A DNA stretch of 64,000 nucleotides, from assembly GCA_021613335.1 (NCBI GenBank), contig JAJTWR010000302.1, positions 427,501-491,500 of the forward strand, written 5' to 3'. The stretch comes from Whitmania pigra. Taxonomy: Eukaryota > Annelida > Clitellata > Hirudinida > Haemopidae. The translations under genes and the position numbers were made by a program. The notes under the pieces are model-generated. The model was given only the letters and a program-made list of their open reading frames with translations, had not been told where the DNA came from and ran no database searches. Below, in pieces: positions 48,055 to 64,000 of the stretch (its first letter is position 1; each line of letters begins with the position of its first letter).

Positions 48055-48692
48055 AGGCAAGGCAAAAACTCAAGGATTCAAGGACTATTCCTTGGAAATT
48101 TCACTGGTTTCAAATTCCAGATTAACTTTTAACTATACTCATTTTATCTGAAATTCTAATTGACGACAATTAATTCGATGAATTTTTTGGAAATAAAATT
48201 GATTGCATCCTTTAAACAGTTTTTGTTTGTTGTTAAAATGATCGGAGTTTGTAATCAACTCATATTAATATTTAAATTTCTTAAGCATGGCTTCACCTGG
48301 AATTAATATTAAATTAACTTTATCGAAAAAGTTTCTTGATAAACTTCTTGATATTAAATAAGCGTATATTTCATGTCAAATGGTATTATTCTTTATGACG
48401 AAAAATATAGAAATATTTGAAGCAACAGAAATTAAATCTTTTAAAGTTTGCAACAAATTTTCACTTTTTATTAGTATAAATTAGTATAAAGTTATTAGTA
48501 TTTTAGTTTTGGCCATTGTGTTTAGTTTGTTGCTGTTTTTGTTTAGAAAGACAAGAACCAAAGATACAAAGAAAGGGTAAATAAAATAAGGGTAAATATG
48601 TTAATTATTAATTTCTGTTATGATATTGCCTGTCGTGATGTAGCTTGCTTACAATGTCCCGTTGGCTTGAGCTTTCAATATAGTTACAGACC
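48055..48692. other. Lectin 3' UTR and unit-end flank
   Basis: 48055-48440 repeats the standard lectin 3' flank (GATCGGAGTTTGTAATCAACTC...). Beyond 48440 the sequence is unique and non-coding. Confidence 0.65.
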
Positions 48693-49012
<320 letters not shown>

Positions 49013-49205
49013 ATAATAATCAATGAACTCGTAAATAAATTATGATATTGATTTCCATTTCCCATTTTATTAGATTGAGTTGTGTAAAAAATTTGTTCAA
49101 ACAAGTTTTTAACGAAAAAAAACAAAGGGCGGGAAGACTGAATGCATCGATTACTTGTTCGCTTCTTTCATCAATGTTCATTCTAACAATTGTAGAACAT
49201 CTGAT

Positions 49206-50403
49206 CTAACTTTCATAAATATTTTCATTAAATAGTACAGCTTTAGGATACTCGCAAACAAAACAGAGGGCATTCTTGCACGTCAAATCATTCCATTCCA
49301 TGTCACCCTGAGCTTGCACCTGGATGCACTCTTCTTTACCCCCGAAGTTATTTGGCTCGCTTGGAGCCCAGTTTGTGTAAGGCAGTCTCCACTGGGTACC
49401 CGAGCTGGTCATCCAAACAAACTCTTTGTCTGAACAAGGTCTTCTTGCCGCGGAATAAAACGAATGACAAGAACCTGTAAAAATAGATTTTATTTATTAA
49501 AATACATTTTGCAAGAAACAATTTAGGAGTCATTAGTCGTGGATGTTTGTTTGGCTCCGTTGAGTTCAGTTAAGTTGAGGAATTTTAAGCTTATTGTGAA
49601 TTTTAAGTGGTGATCGAATTGGAGAAAGTAAAAATTAGAATGTATTTTGAATAATTTTGCACTTGTATCAGCCATCAAACATTCAAAGCTAAAATGTTAA
49701 AAAACAATTTTTTTAAATATTGAATAAAAAAATGTCTTTTTTATCGTAATAAATATTGATACTATCAACAGCTTTCCTATTCCATTAGAGCATACTTTAT
49801 AATCCATAAATTACTCATGAATTATTATTATTTATAGAGATTCATTTATTATTTTACCTAATCAGATTTAGGATATATCGAAGACCAAAACTGAAAGGGG
49901 TACTAGCCAGCTTATATTTAATGAATTTAATTAATTAATGAATTAATTAATATTGAATTAATATCTACGCCTAGGTCTATCAGCTTTATGTATGCCCTCT
50001 AACCAATTAATTTCCTAATGTGAAATAATCTTGTTAAATTTGCGATACCTTGGACAACTTCGAACAATTCCCTTAAAGCACCCGAGTCGACCTCGTTTCG
50101 TATCACGGCGAGTTGTGCTCCCTGTTTTTTACAAACACTGTTTGCTTTGTACCAATGGCTCAGCTTCTCGAATACTTTGTAGCATTTGTCCCACTTTTCC
50201 AGGTAAATAAAACCGTCTGGACATCCTCCGTTACCTAAAAAATGATAAATAACTTTATAAATAATAATAATAATAATAAAAAATAAACTCTTAGCAACGT
50301 AATAGTGTATTTTCTATTTTAAATTGGTCTAACATCAACTACCTTCAGTCAGTACTTTGGCGGGAAGTAGAGCAATGAAAAACAGGATGGCAAAGTTGAA
50401 CAT
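49206..50403 (-). CDS. Lectin gene 11: divergent secreted C-type lectin
   Basis: Complement exons 50343-50403, 50049-50234 and 49206-49474 give 171 aa. The signal peptide is MFNFAILFFIALL..., like gene 9. The domain has CPDGFIYLEKWDKCYK, FVWMTSSGTQWRLPYTNW, SEPNNFGG, MEWNDLTC and CFVCEYPK, with a 12-residue polar tail after the last Cys pair. EPN and WND are intact; the first Cys of the CxxC pair is absent (NGGCPDG). Intron 2 is 574 bases, long for this cluster. It pairs with gene 9 as the older branch. Confidence 0.87.
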
Positions 50404-51070
50404 TTTTTCGAGAAAATAATGTTTAAATGAACTTTCTAGTTCTTAATCACGTAGTGTTATTTATAGAATATTTTTGGACCTCTGCCTGACATGCATTTAG
50501 AGGTGTTTTGAAAAAATTAAGTATTTTTCTATAAATAACTACTGAAGGTTTTAAAATATAAACATTTTATTTTTAAAATTTATGAGCTCGATGATTTAAT
50601 ATCTGAGCGTGACAATCTAACATTTTTATTCGTACAAAATGAACGAATTGCGGTGTTTCGCATGCAATCAAGAAAATTTTAAAAGTTAAAAATCTTTAAA
50701 GTTAAATCATATTTTTATCTGAAATCTAACAATTTATTGCTTTTTAGCATTAACCTCTTTTTATTTGAGTTTTAACATTTTTCATACTGATCAAACTAGC
50801 CTACTGTCTGGGGCACACAGTAATGCAATTTGATTATGCTAACAATTTGTTTTCTAGCTTATTCTCCATTTAATAAGTATAACATTTTTATGACTTTTTC
50901 ATCAAAAAAGGACACACAGATTATGCTTTCGTCCAATTTATTGACTTTTATTTGTATACCTAATATTTTTAATATAATTAAATTGTTTTTTTTAAACGGT
51001 AATATTACCACTGTTAATCTAAAATTAAACCTTGTTATATTAGAAGTAAACTTCAATATTATCAAATTAA
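50404..51070. other. AT-rich intergenic stretch
   Basis: No supported gene. The frames near 50830-51159 run into the CTLD relic that follows. Confidence 0.55.
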
Positions 51071-51312
51071 TTAATAGTTCCAAACTCTACTGGACGGCCG
51101 GGAAAAGAGACTGCTCATACAGAAACTTCGCATGGGTCCCCATCCACTGTGTAAAATGATTGCCGCCGTAAACCAACTGGCGCCAAGGAGAACCAAATGG
51201 GGATGGGATCGAACATTGTCTCCATATCCAACCTGAGAATGATTTAGACTTCCCTGGAACGATGTGCAGTGCCATATTGAATTCTGCTTTATTTGTGAGA
51301 TCGACCTCTAAA
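51071..51312 (+). pseudogene. CTLD exon 3 relic
   Basis: The + strand reads YWTAGKRDCSYRNFAWVP, then stops (TGA, TAA) fall where YTNW should begin. NWRQGEPNGDGIEHC follows, and after a one-base shift WNDVQCHIEFCFICEIDL and TAA. EPN and WND are still visible. No exon 1 or 2 is attached. It is a dead lectin copy at the edge of the CDC5L duplication. Confidence 0.8.
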
Positions 51313-51509
51313 GAGAAAATGTGAGGTCTAATATCACAATTTAACCCAATTCTCGGGTAGAATCAAATGTAAACATTTCAAAATTCCAACGACCGTTACT
51401 AACAACTTTTGGAAATAAATGTAGAATAAATATATTATTTACTTGCAAAATTCGAGTCATTTTACGAATTCTATTACGAAGTCATAAAGATAGAAATAAA
51501 AATTGCTTT

Positions 51510-51606
51510 AGCAGCCTGCTTCTTCTCAAGTAGTTCATCTTTCCTCCTCATCAGCTCCAAGTACCTTTTCTGTAACTCGTTGTGCCTCTCCATCTGACGA
51601 TGGATC
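51510..51606 (-). pseudogene. CDC5L: Truncated CDC5L last-exon fragment
   Basis: The complement reads ...QMERHNELQKRYLELMRRKDELLEKKQAAK-like sequence, matching the last exon of the complete copy at 52772-52888 with a few changes, and stops abruptly at GATGATCCATC. At 51612 it is joined to sequence that in the complete copy lies upstream of the first exon (55626). It is the stub of a third CDC5L copy with the whole gene body deleted. Confidence 0.8.
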
Positions 51607-51611
51607 ATCAA

Positions 51612-52250
51612 GTCAGATCAAGTCAGATATTAGCGTTCGTCGATTTGTAAACAAATATTAGATTGGGCGATTTTATGTGATCCAATTCAGTCTTACCATG
51701 TTTTTATTCCAAAGGATATGAAATTTAGTTATTTAATAAATTTTTAATTAGAGCAAACTATTAAAGAAGATTTATTATAATTTTACTTTAATTCGAAAAA
51801 TGAGTAATAAAACCCATTTATCGGAATCACGTAACGTAACAACAAATACCGCTCCGCTTAAGAACTCCATAGCGGAATCATAGTCTTACGAGCGTACATT
51901 CCATAATTAATAACACATCATTTAATCATCATCGCAATAAGACATTCAACATCAAAAAGCTTCATAGTCATAAAATTATACTCAAAAATAATTTGTTCGA
52001 CATCACCTTCAGCCTACTATACGTTTTTGTTGGCACCAGGACTTTCTTGACAATTTTTTTTTTATATGGTAAGATGGAAATTACCACACATTGGATAAGT
52101 CATTCAATATGTTTTATCGCGTTAATCTTAGATTACAACTCTCAAAAAAAATCGATTTCTGAAAATACAAATTTATTGAATCAGATTTTTGAAAAATTAA
52201 CAAAATTAAAATAAACATTAACCGACAAATTACCAAACGATTTAACGACA
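51612..52250. repeat. Direct repeat flanking CDC5L, copy 1
   Basis: It is near-identical to 55626-56325 in the same orientation (AAGTCAGATCAAGTCAGATATTA[G/T]CGTTCGTCG...AATAAACATTAACCGACAAATTA). It shows single-base changes and small indels, including a roughly 60-base segment (GTGTTCTACTATCTTGG...) present only in copy 2. Confidence 0.85.
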
Positions 52251-52267
52251 ATAAAATTCAATTATTA

Positions 52268-52334
52268 ATAAGAAACATGGAACGACGAGCCCTGCCATTT
52301 TGAATTCTGTGGGATGGATCTCTAAAGAGAAAAT
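52268..52334 (+). pseudogene. CTLD C-terminal scrap
   Basis: TGGAACGACGAGCCCTGCCATTTTGAATTCTGTGGGATGGATCTCTAA reads WNDEPCHFEFCGMDL and a stop. It is homologous to the end of the relic at 51071-51312, followed by the same AAGAGAAAATGTGAGGTC tail. It marks the start of the second repeat of the duplicated block. Confidence 0.75.
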
Positions 52335-52771
52335 GTGAGGTCAAATCTCACAAGTTAACCCAATATCAGGTAGAATCTTATATAAAAATTTCAAAATTAA
52401 AACGACGATCATTAACAACATTTGGAAATAAATTTTGAATAAAAATTTTTTTAGGGTCTTTATAAGAATAACAAGTTGAACAGAAAACTTTATTGGCTGT
52501 CAAATATTCAGAAACAGAAACCAGAACGGAAATAGCGCTAATGGCTGCCAAGTACGTATTCGCATGTAATATCACACAACTCGCAAACCCCATTGGTACC
52601 AAACTCTCCCGCTCCCGAGGCCTGTTCGTTTTATACTCCAAGATGGCGTCACAACAATATTATATATTGCAAAAATAGAGTCGTTTTACAAATTTTATTA
52701 CGAAGTCATAAAGATAGAAATAAAAATTGCCTTAAGTCAAGCATAAAAAATTCCTAAAGTTGTAGTAATAT

Positions 52772-55600
<2,829 letters not shown>

Positions 55601-55625
55601 TTAACCGACAAAATATTATTTCAAA

Positions 55626-56325
55626 GTCAGATCAAGTCAGATATTATCGTTCGTCGATTTGTAAACAAATATTAGATTAGGCGATTTTATGTGATCCATC
55701 AGTCTTACCATGTTTTTATTGCAAAAGATATGAAATATAGTTATTTAATAAATTTTTAATTAGAGCAAATTATTAAAGAAGATTTATTATAATTTTACTT
55801 TAATTCGAAAAATGAGTAATAAAACCCATTTATCGGAATTACGTAACGTAACAACAAATACCGCTCCGCTTAAGAACTCCATAGCGGAATCGTGGTCTTA
55901 CGAGAGTACATTCCATAATTAATAACACATCATTTAATCATCATCGCAATAAGACATTCAAGATCAAAAAACTTCAAAGTCATACAATTCTACTCAAAAA
56001 TAATTTGTTCAACATCGCCTTCAGCCTACCATACCTTTTTGTTGGTACTTTCTTGACAATTTTTTGTTAGATGGTAAGATGGAAATTACCACAAATTGGA
56101 AAAGTCATTCAATATGTTTTATCGCGTTTTGTTTCCATTTGCTAAATGTGTTCTACTATCTTGGATAGTATGTAATGCTTTGGAAACACGTTACTCTAAG
56201 ATTTCAACTCTAAAAAAAAAAGCGATGTCTCAAAATACAAATTTATTGAATTACATTTTTAAAAAATTAACAAAATCAAAATAAACATTAACCGACAAAT
56301 TATCCAACGATTTAACGACAATAAA
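55626..56325. repeat. Direct repeat flanking CDC5L, copy 2 (5' flank)
   Basis: Immediately upstream of CDC5L copy 1, it repeats 51612-52250. It probably holds the copy 1 promoter; no TATA box is obvious. Confidence 0.85.
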
Positions 56326-56433
56326 ATTATTTGAACAAACATGGAGTTGCATGCACATTATGGAGTTCATAAACATGTTTTTTTTTGACTTCATCAGCTT
56401 TTTGAAATTACAATTTTACTTCACTTTCTCCAC

Positions 56434-59171
56434 TCAATGCCTCCATCCTACTTCATGGCCATCTTCCATCTGGGGCTCCAAAAACCCCCTGAAAACTCTA
56501 TCCTCACAGGTCCACCTCACTCCATACCCTGTCAAAATCAAGAGTTTGTAAAACATTGGTACACTTTATGAAAAGTATCAAATATAATGTAATTTAATGT
56601 GCAAACATGTTGCACCTCAACAAAAATGTGTATGTCTTTTATAAAAATTCTTTCATTTTCATCGGTGCAGTACAATAACACTGCAAACAATGAAATATTA
56701 TTTATTTATTGCCAGAGATATTTGACATTTAATATTTGACGAAACATGACCCGATAACCGGGACAAACATGCAGAAACAAACTATTACAATCAACATTTA
56801 ACCTTTTTCCTGTCTGGCTTCGACCGTGCTGATGTCATTCTGGAGAACATTGGATAAACAACTTTTAAAACCATTCTCTTTAAACAAAATTAGAAGATTC
56901 AGTTTCTGAACATTCACGTCACTCAAAATACGATGGTGGTATGACAATGGTGGCAAAACAATGATAAACGATGGCATGTCGACGATGAAGACAAATGGCG
57001 CAGTCAACATAAATGGAAGAACACCACAGTGCTACGAGGTCTGATAACCAAGCATTCCAAACAACATTCGGGATATGAAGGCAGTAGTGGAATGCTGATG
57101 AGAAATTAGAGATAATGATAATATAATTCTAATTATTACAATTCCAATATTTATAATTCCAACGACTTTCTTACGGGTAGCCCATGAATGTTCAACCAGG
57201 TGACATTGTCCAATATCGACTTTAGCAACTGCTGCGCATGCTTGTTCTTGTACGACTCAGCTTTGATGATACAAAAGACAGGCATGGATTCAATGAATTT
57301 ACAGTCACCATCAGCACAACTGCATCATTCATCATTGTCGTCACCATTACAGCCACCACCATCAGCATCATCATCATCATCATCACCACCATCATCGTCA
57401 TCATGACTATTTACTTCCAGTACAGACTCCCCACCAGCTGGAACTGGAGTCCCGATGGGCGTGCTTGGACAGAGCCCGGGCTCCGACAGTGAGCAGCTCT
57501 TTGTTCTCGGGGCTGCAAAAGTTCGTGAAAGGTGTCAAACAAAAGTTTGAGATCATGATAACAATCCACCCGAGATACATCTAGTATCTCCCCTCTTAAC
57601 CGGCCACTCAACGCACCCCTTTCTTTACCCACTTGCACTTCTCAGCAAAAGCCTCCTCAAGTTTCTTCCTGGGTGGTGGCCATATGTCCTTCGAACCCAC
57701 AGTCTTCCTCATCCCCAGCATGTCCAGTAGGCCCCTCTTGCCCAAAATCTGTCATAATACAAGTTAGTATTAACTCGTTAGCTAAATAATTAAGTACTAT
57801 AAATTAAATGATAATAACAAATTTTATTCTAGATAAATAGCGTTTGAAGATTCAACGATCGTAAGACGATGTTGTTCTCGGCAAAGCTGCGATACATTAA
57901 CTCTAAACACGGAAAAGGTGACTTACAACGAATGCGTTAAAATGATACAGTGAACATGTAAGCCGATAAAATGACAACACAAACCTTGAAAATCTCCCTC
58001 AAGTGGTAAGGTCTCTCGTCCTTGCTCCAATGGTCGAAGAGAAACTCAAATCTAAAAAGTCTTAACTTCAAGGAATCTGCCATTTCTTTCCTGCAACAAG
58101 CATTAAATTGATCCACATTAGCAAGCAAGAGTTCTAGGAATAAATAAACTTTAGAATCGAAAAGGCAACATTAATTTAATTCATTAAATATTACTTAGTA
58201 TGGGAAAGGTGTGATATAATATGCTAATGTAACTAGTTATATTATAACTAGTGAAGAATTTTACACTAATTCTCTGGGAATTCCAAACATTAGAACGATG
58301 AATAATCATTCCCTTTTAATAATAAACTTAAACTTAAACATGCATATTCTCACACAATTATCACCATGATCATCTGCAATCATCTAATCAACCTTTTTTC
58401 GTCGTACTGCCTCTCGTCTAGCAGGTGATAATTTGGCAAGAGTTCCATAGGACAACGTCTGCAATGAGACAAAATCGCTGGTTGAGATCAGAATCCAATA
58501 AATCTCAATTTGATTTTAAAATAGTTTCGTGGTGACAATGCCATGAAATTTTATTTATTTTTATTAGAATGCAAATTAACTGCAATAAATCAAATAATAA
58601 AATCGTAATACTTGGTATCCATCCATTCATGGAATTTCTGACTTAAATCCTTATAGAGGGGTCTCGTAGGGTATCCAAAAATACCCTTTCTGACGTAGTC
58701 ATCTGTTATGTCTTCACCAGAATCCAACAACTCCTTTATATCTTCATCTGGCATAAACTTGTGCTCGTTGGGCCTTTCAAGCTCATTCAGTAGCATCTGA
58801 CAATCAATGTTTTGGAAGTTAATTGATTTAGTCCATTTATAATTCTAATTCTAACCAACGAATTACAAATGAACTTGGATAAGATAACACATAACTTAGA
58901 AAGTTATAAGAGTTATTTATTAGAATTAAGTTAAATAAGAAAGTATCTTATTCACAATCAACAGAGCTAAAATATTTGACTATGTTAGAGGAAGGCAACA
59001 CTTTTTAATATTAACTGGTATCCCCTGACCATTTGTGAAAATTATAAAAGTCATTTCATCAGATTGAGCAATGATTACCCACCACCCGGTAAAACTCCCT
59101 AGCTTGAAAGGATAAAACTAATTGCATACCTGTTTTACAATGGAATAAAAATCTATGTCTGCTCCGGGCAT
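56434..59171 (-). CDS. Conserved protein of unknown function, nine exons, ~279 aa
   Basis: Complement exons: 59130-59171, 58612-58796, 58393-58458, 57985-58090, 57617-57748, 57415-57505, 57175-57260, 56803-56839, 56434-56528. All use GT-AG and keep frame to a TGA. The 57617/57505 junction is the least certain; 57629 is an alternative donor. Conspicuous blocks are RPLYKDLSQKFHEWMD, FLFDHWSKDERPYHLREIFK, WPPPRKKLEEAF, VGARALSKHAHRD (184-196), SWWG (200-203), WLNIHGLP, YGVRW and FRGFLEPQMEDGH near the end. There is no signal peptide or membrane segment; it is likely soluble. I cannot name the family. It is divergently arranged with CDC5L copy 2. Confidence 0.75.
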
Positions 59172-62941
<3,770 letters not shown>

Positions 62942-64000
62942 GCTTGCAGTGAATTGACTCGCTGACGAGAAATATTAATTTACCGTAAAACATTTCCTGG
63001 TAATTTCTCTTGTAATATTGTTGTTTCATTTGTTTTCTGGTTTTCTGAGAAACTGGTTCATAAACACGACTCGTTTGTCTTACGACTCGGAGTGAAACGT
63101 TTCTTCAGCATTTATTTTTTATTCTCTGATTGTAGGAAAATGAGAGAACTGCTTCACTGTAGAGGCCCAGAGACGATGCACTTTTGCTCAGTTATTTTCG
63201 ATCGTTTTGATTTTGCGAACGCGAAGGAAACGGAAGATCGTTTGAGATAGGTGAATCTTTATTTTGATGTTATATTATCTAATAACTCAACTTATTATGT
63301 CGTTAGTGTAGCGTCAATCATAATTGATCGAAAATCTCCAAAAATCCTCTCAGTCTTCCGACGTCATCAACTTGGCAAATTCTGGAAAGGAATGACATTT
63401 TGTAAATTTTGAGGATGAATATTCAGCAACTATTGATTGAAACAAGTTGTCGATTCAATACATTAATCATGATGTATATCAAGCATATGGCTTGAGCAGA
63501 TGAACTGTGAGCAAATGTAGAAATGTTAGAAGATTGTTACTTCTACAAAAAATGGTTAGTGATAAAATTGACTGTATCAAATCTGAATTTCTTAAGTAAC
63601 TTCTAAAAAAAATGGTTAATGTTAAAATTGACTGTATCAAATCTAAATTTCTACAAGAAAATCTCATTAAAATTCTACAAGAAATATTGATGCAGCTCGT
63701 GGATATAATCTAATCGTAGTTAAAAATTAAAAACAAAATGTTAGATCGGTTCTCAAATACGGTTTACCATTACCTAAGGGAGTGTTAGAGACTAAGGAAC
63801 AAGGCTTTCAATCCGATGTCATCAATTTTACGAATTCTAAAGGTTGTTTTGGAAAAAAACAAAGATTTATTGTTCTGCCAATTCGTTAAAAATTGTTAGT
63901 GAATGGATTAATCAGATAATGTAATTTCCAATAAACCACTATCCGCAAATTCTATACTATTAAGACTAAAAATAGTTAATGGTGATTACAGCTAAAGCTA
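62942..64000. other. CDC5L copy 2 3' flank; no further gene
   Basis: No coding frame is supported. A roughly 60-base tandem duplication lies at about 63538-63657 (AATGGTTA[G/A]TG...AAAATTGACTGTATCAAATCT). The UTR limit is unclear; AATAAA-like signals are absent close to the stop. Confidence 0.5.

Overview
The window is animal (metazoan) nuclear DNA. It has AT-rich spacers, GT-AG introns, TTAGGG-type telomere-like stretches, long microsatellites, remnants of LINE, Gypsy and hAT elements, a tRNA-derived SINE, and the metazoan spliceosome gene CDC5L. It looks like an invertebrate; the species cannot be fixed from sequence alone. No bacterial-type system, CRISPR array or canonical tRNA/rRNA gene was seen.

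Layout: (1) 1-6.8 kb is gene-free and rich in simple and telomere-like repeats. (2) 6.8-41.6 kb is a tandem, partly inverted array of small secreted single-domain C-type lectin (CTLD) genes. Each has three coding exons: a 58 or 61 bp signal-peptide exon ending in phase 1, a 186 bp exon (192 bp in one gene), and an exon of about 263 bp carrying EPN and WND. Copies on + lie at 7.2, 9.8 (frameshifted) and 15.1 kb; copies on - lie at 26.9, 31.4, 33.8, 37.9 and 40.8 kb. A second, mostly broken CTLD subfamily ('C-type' here) is interleaved on the opposite strand in the + block. (3) 44.9-50.4 kb holds three more CTLD genes, two of them divergent, plus one orphan exon. (4) 51-63 kb holds two complete head-to-head CDC5L genes (804 and 810 aa), a third CDC5L fragment, and a nine-exon conserved gene of unknown function between them.

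The most striking feature is at the 5' ends of the lectin genes. Three unrelated signal-peptide first exons (A, MFFL...; B, MLFL...; C, MSIL...) mostly carry their own TATA-like box. All end in phase 1 and therefore fit the same exon 2. Genes carry A+B, B alone, C+B, C alone or A alone. This suggests alternative promoters swapped by duplication and recombination. A hAT element beside exon C was duplicated along with the lectins and still shows near-identical target-site sequences, so it marks the history of the array. Later insertions (LINE, a second hAT with a perfect 8 bp target duplication, Gypsy, SINE) broke up individual copies.

Exon boundaries were read by eye from splice signals, frame and comparison between paralogs. 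No search or alignment program was available.
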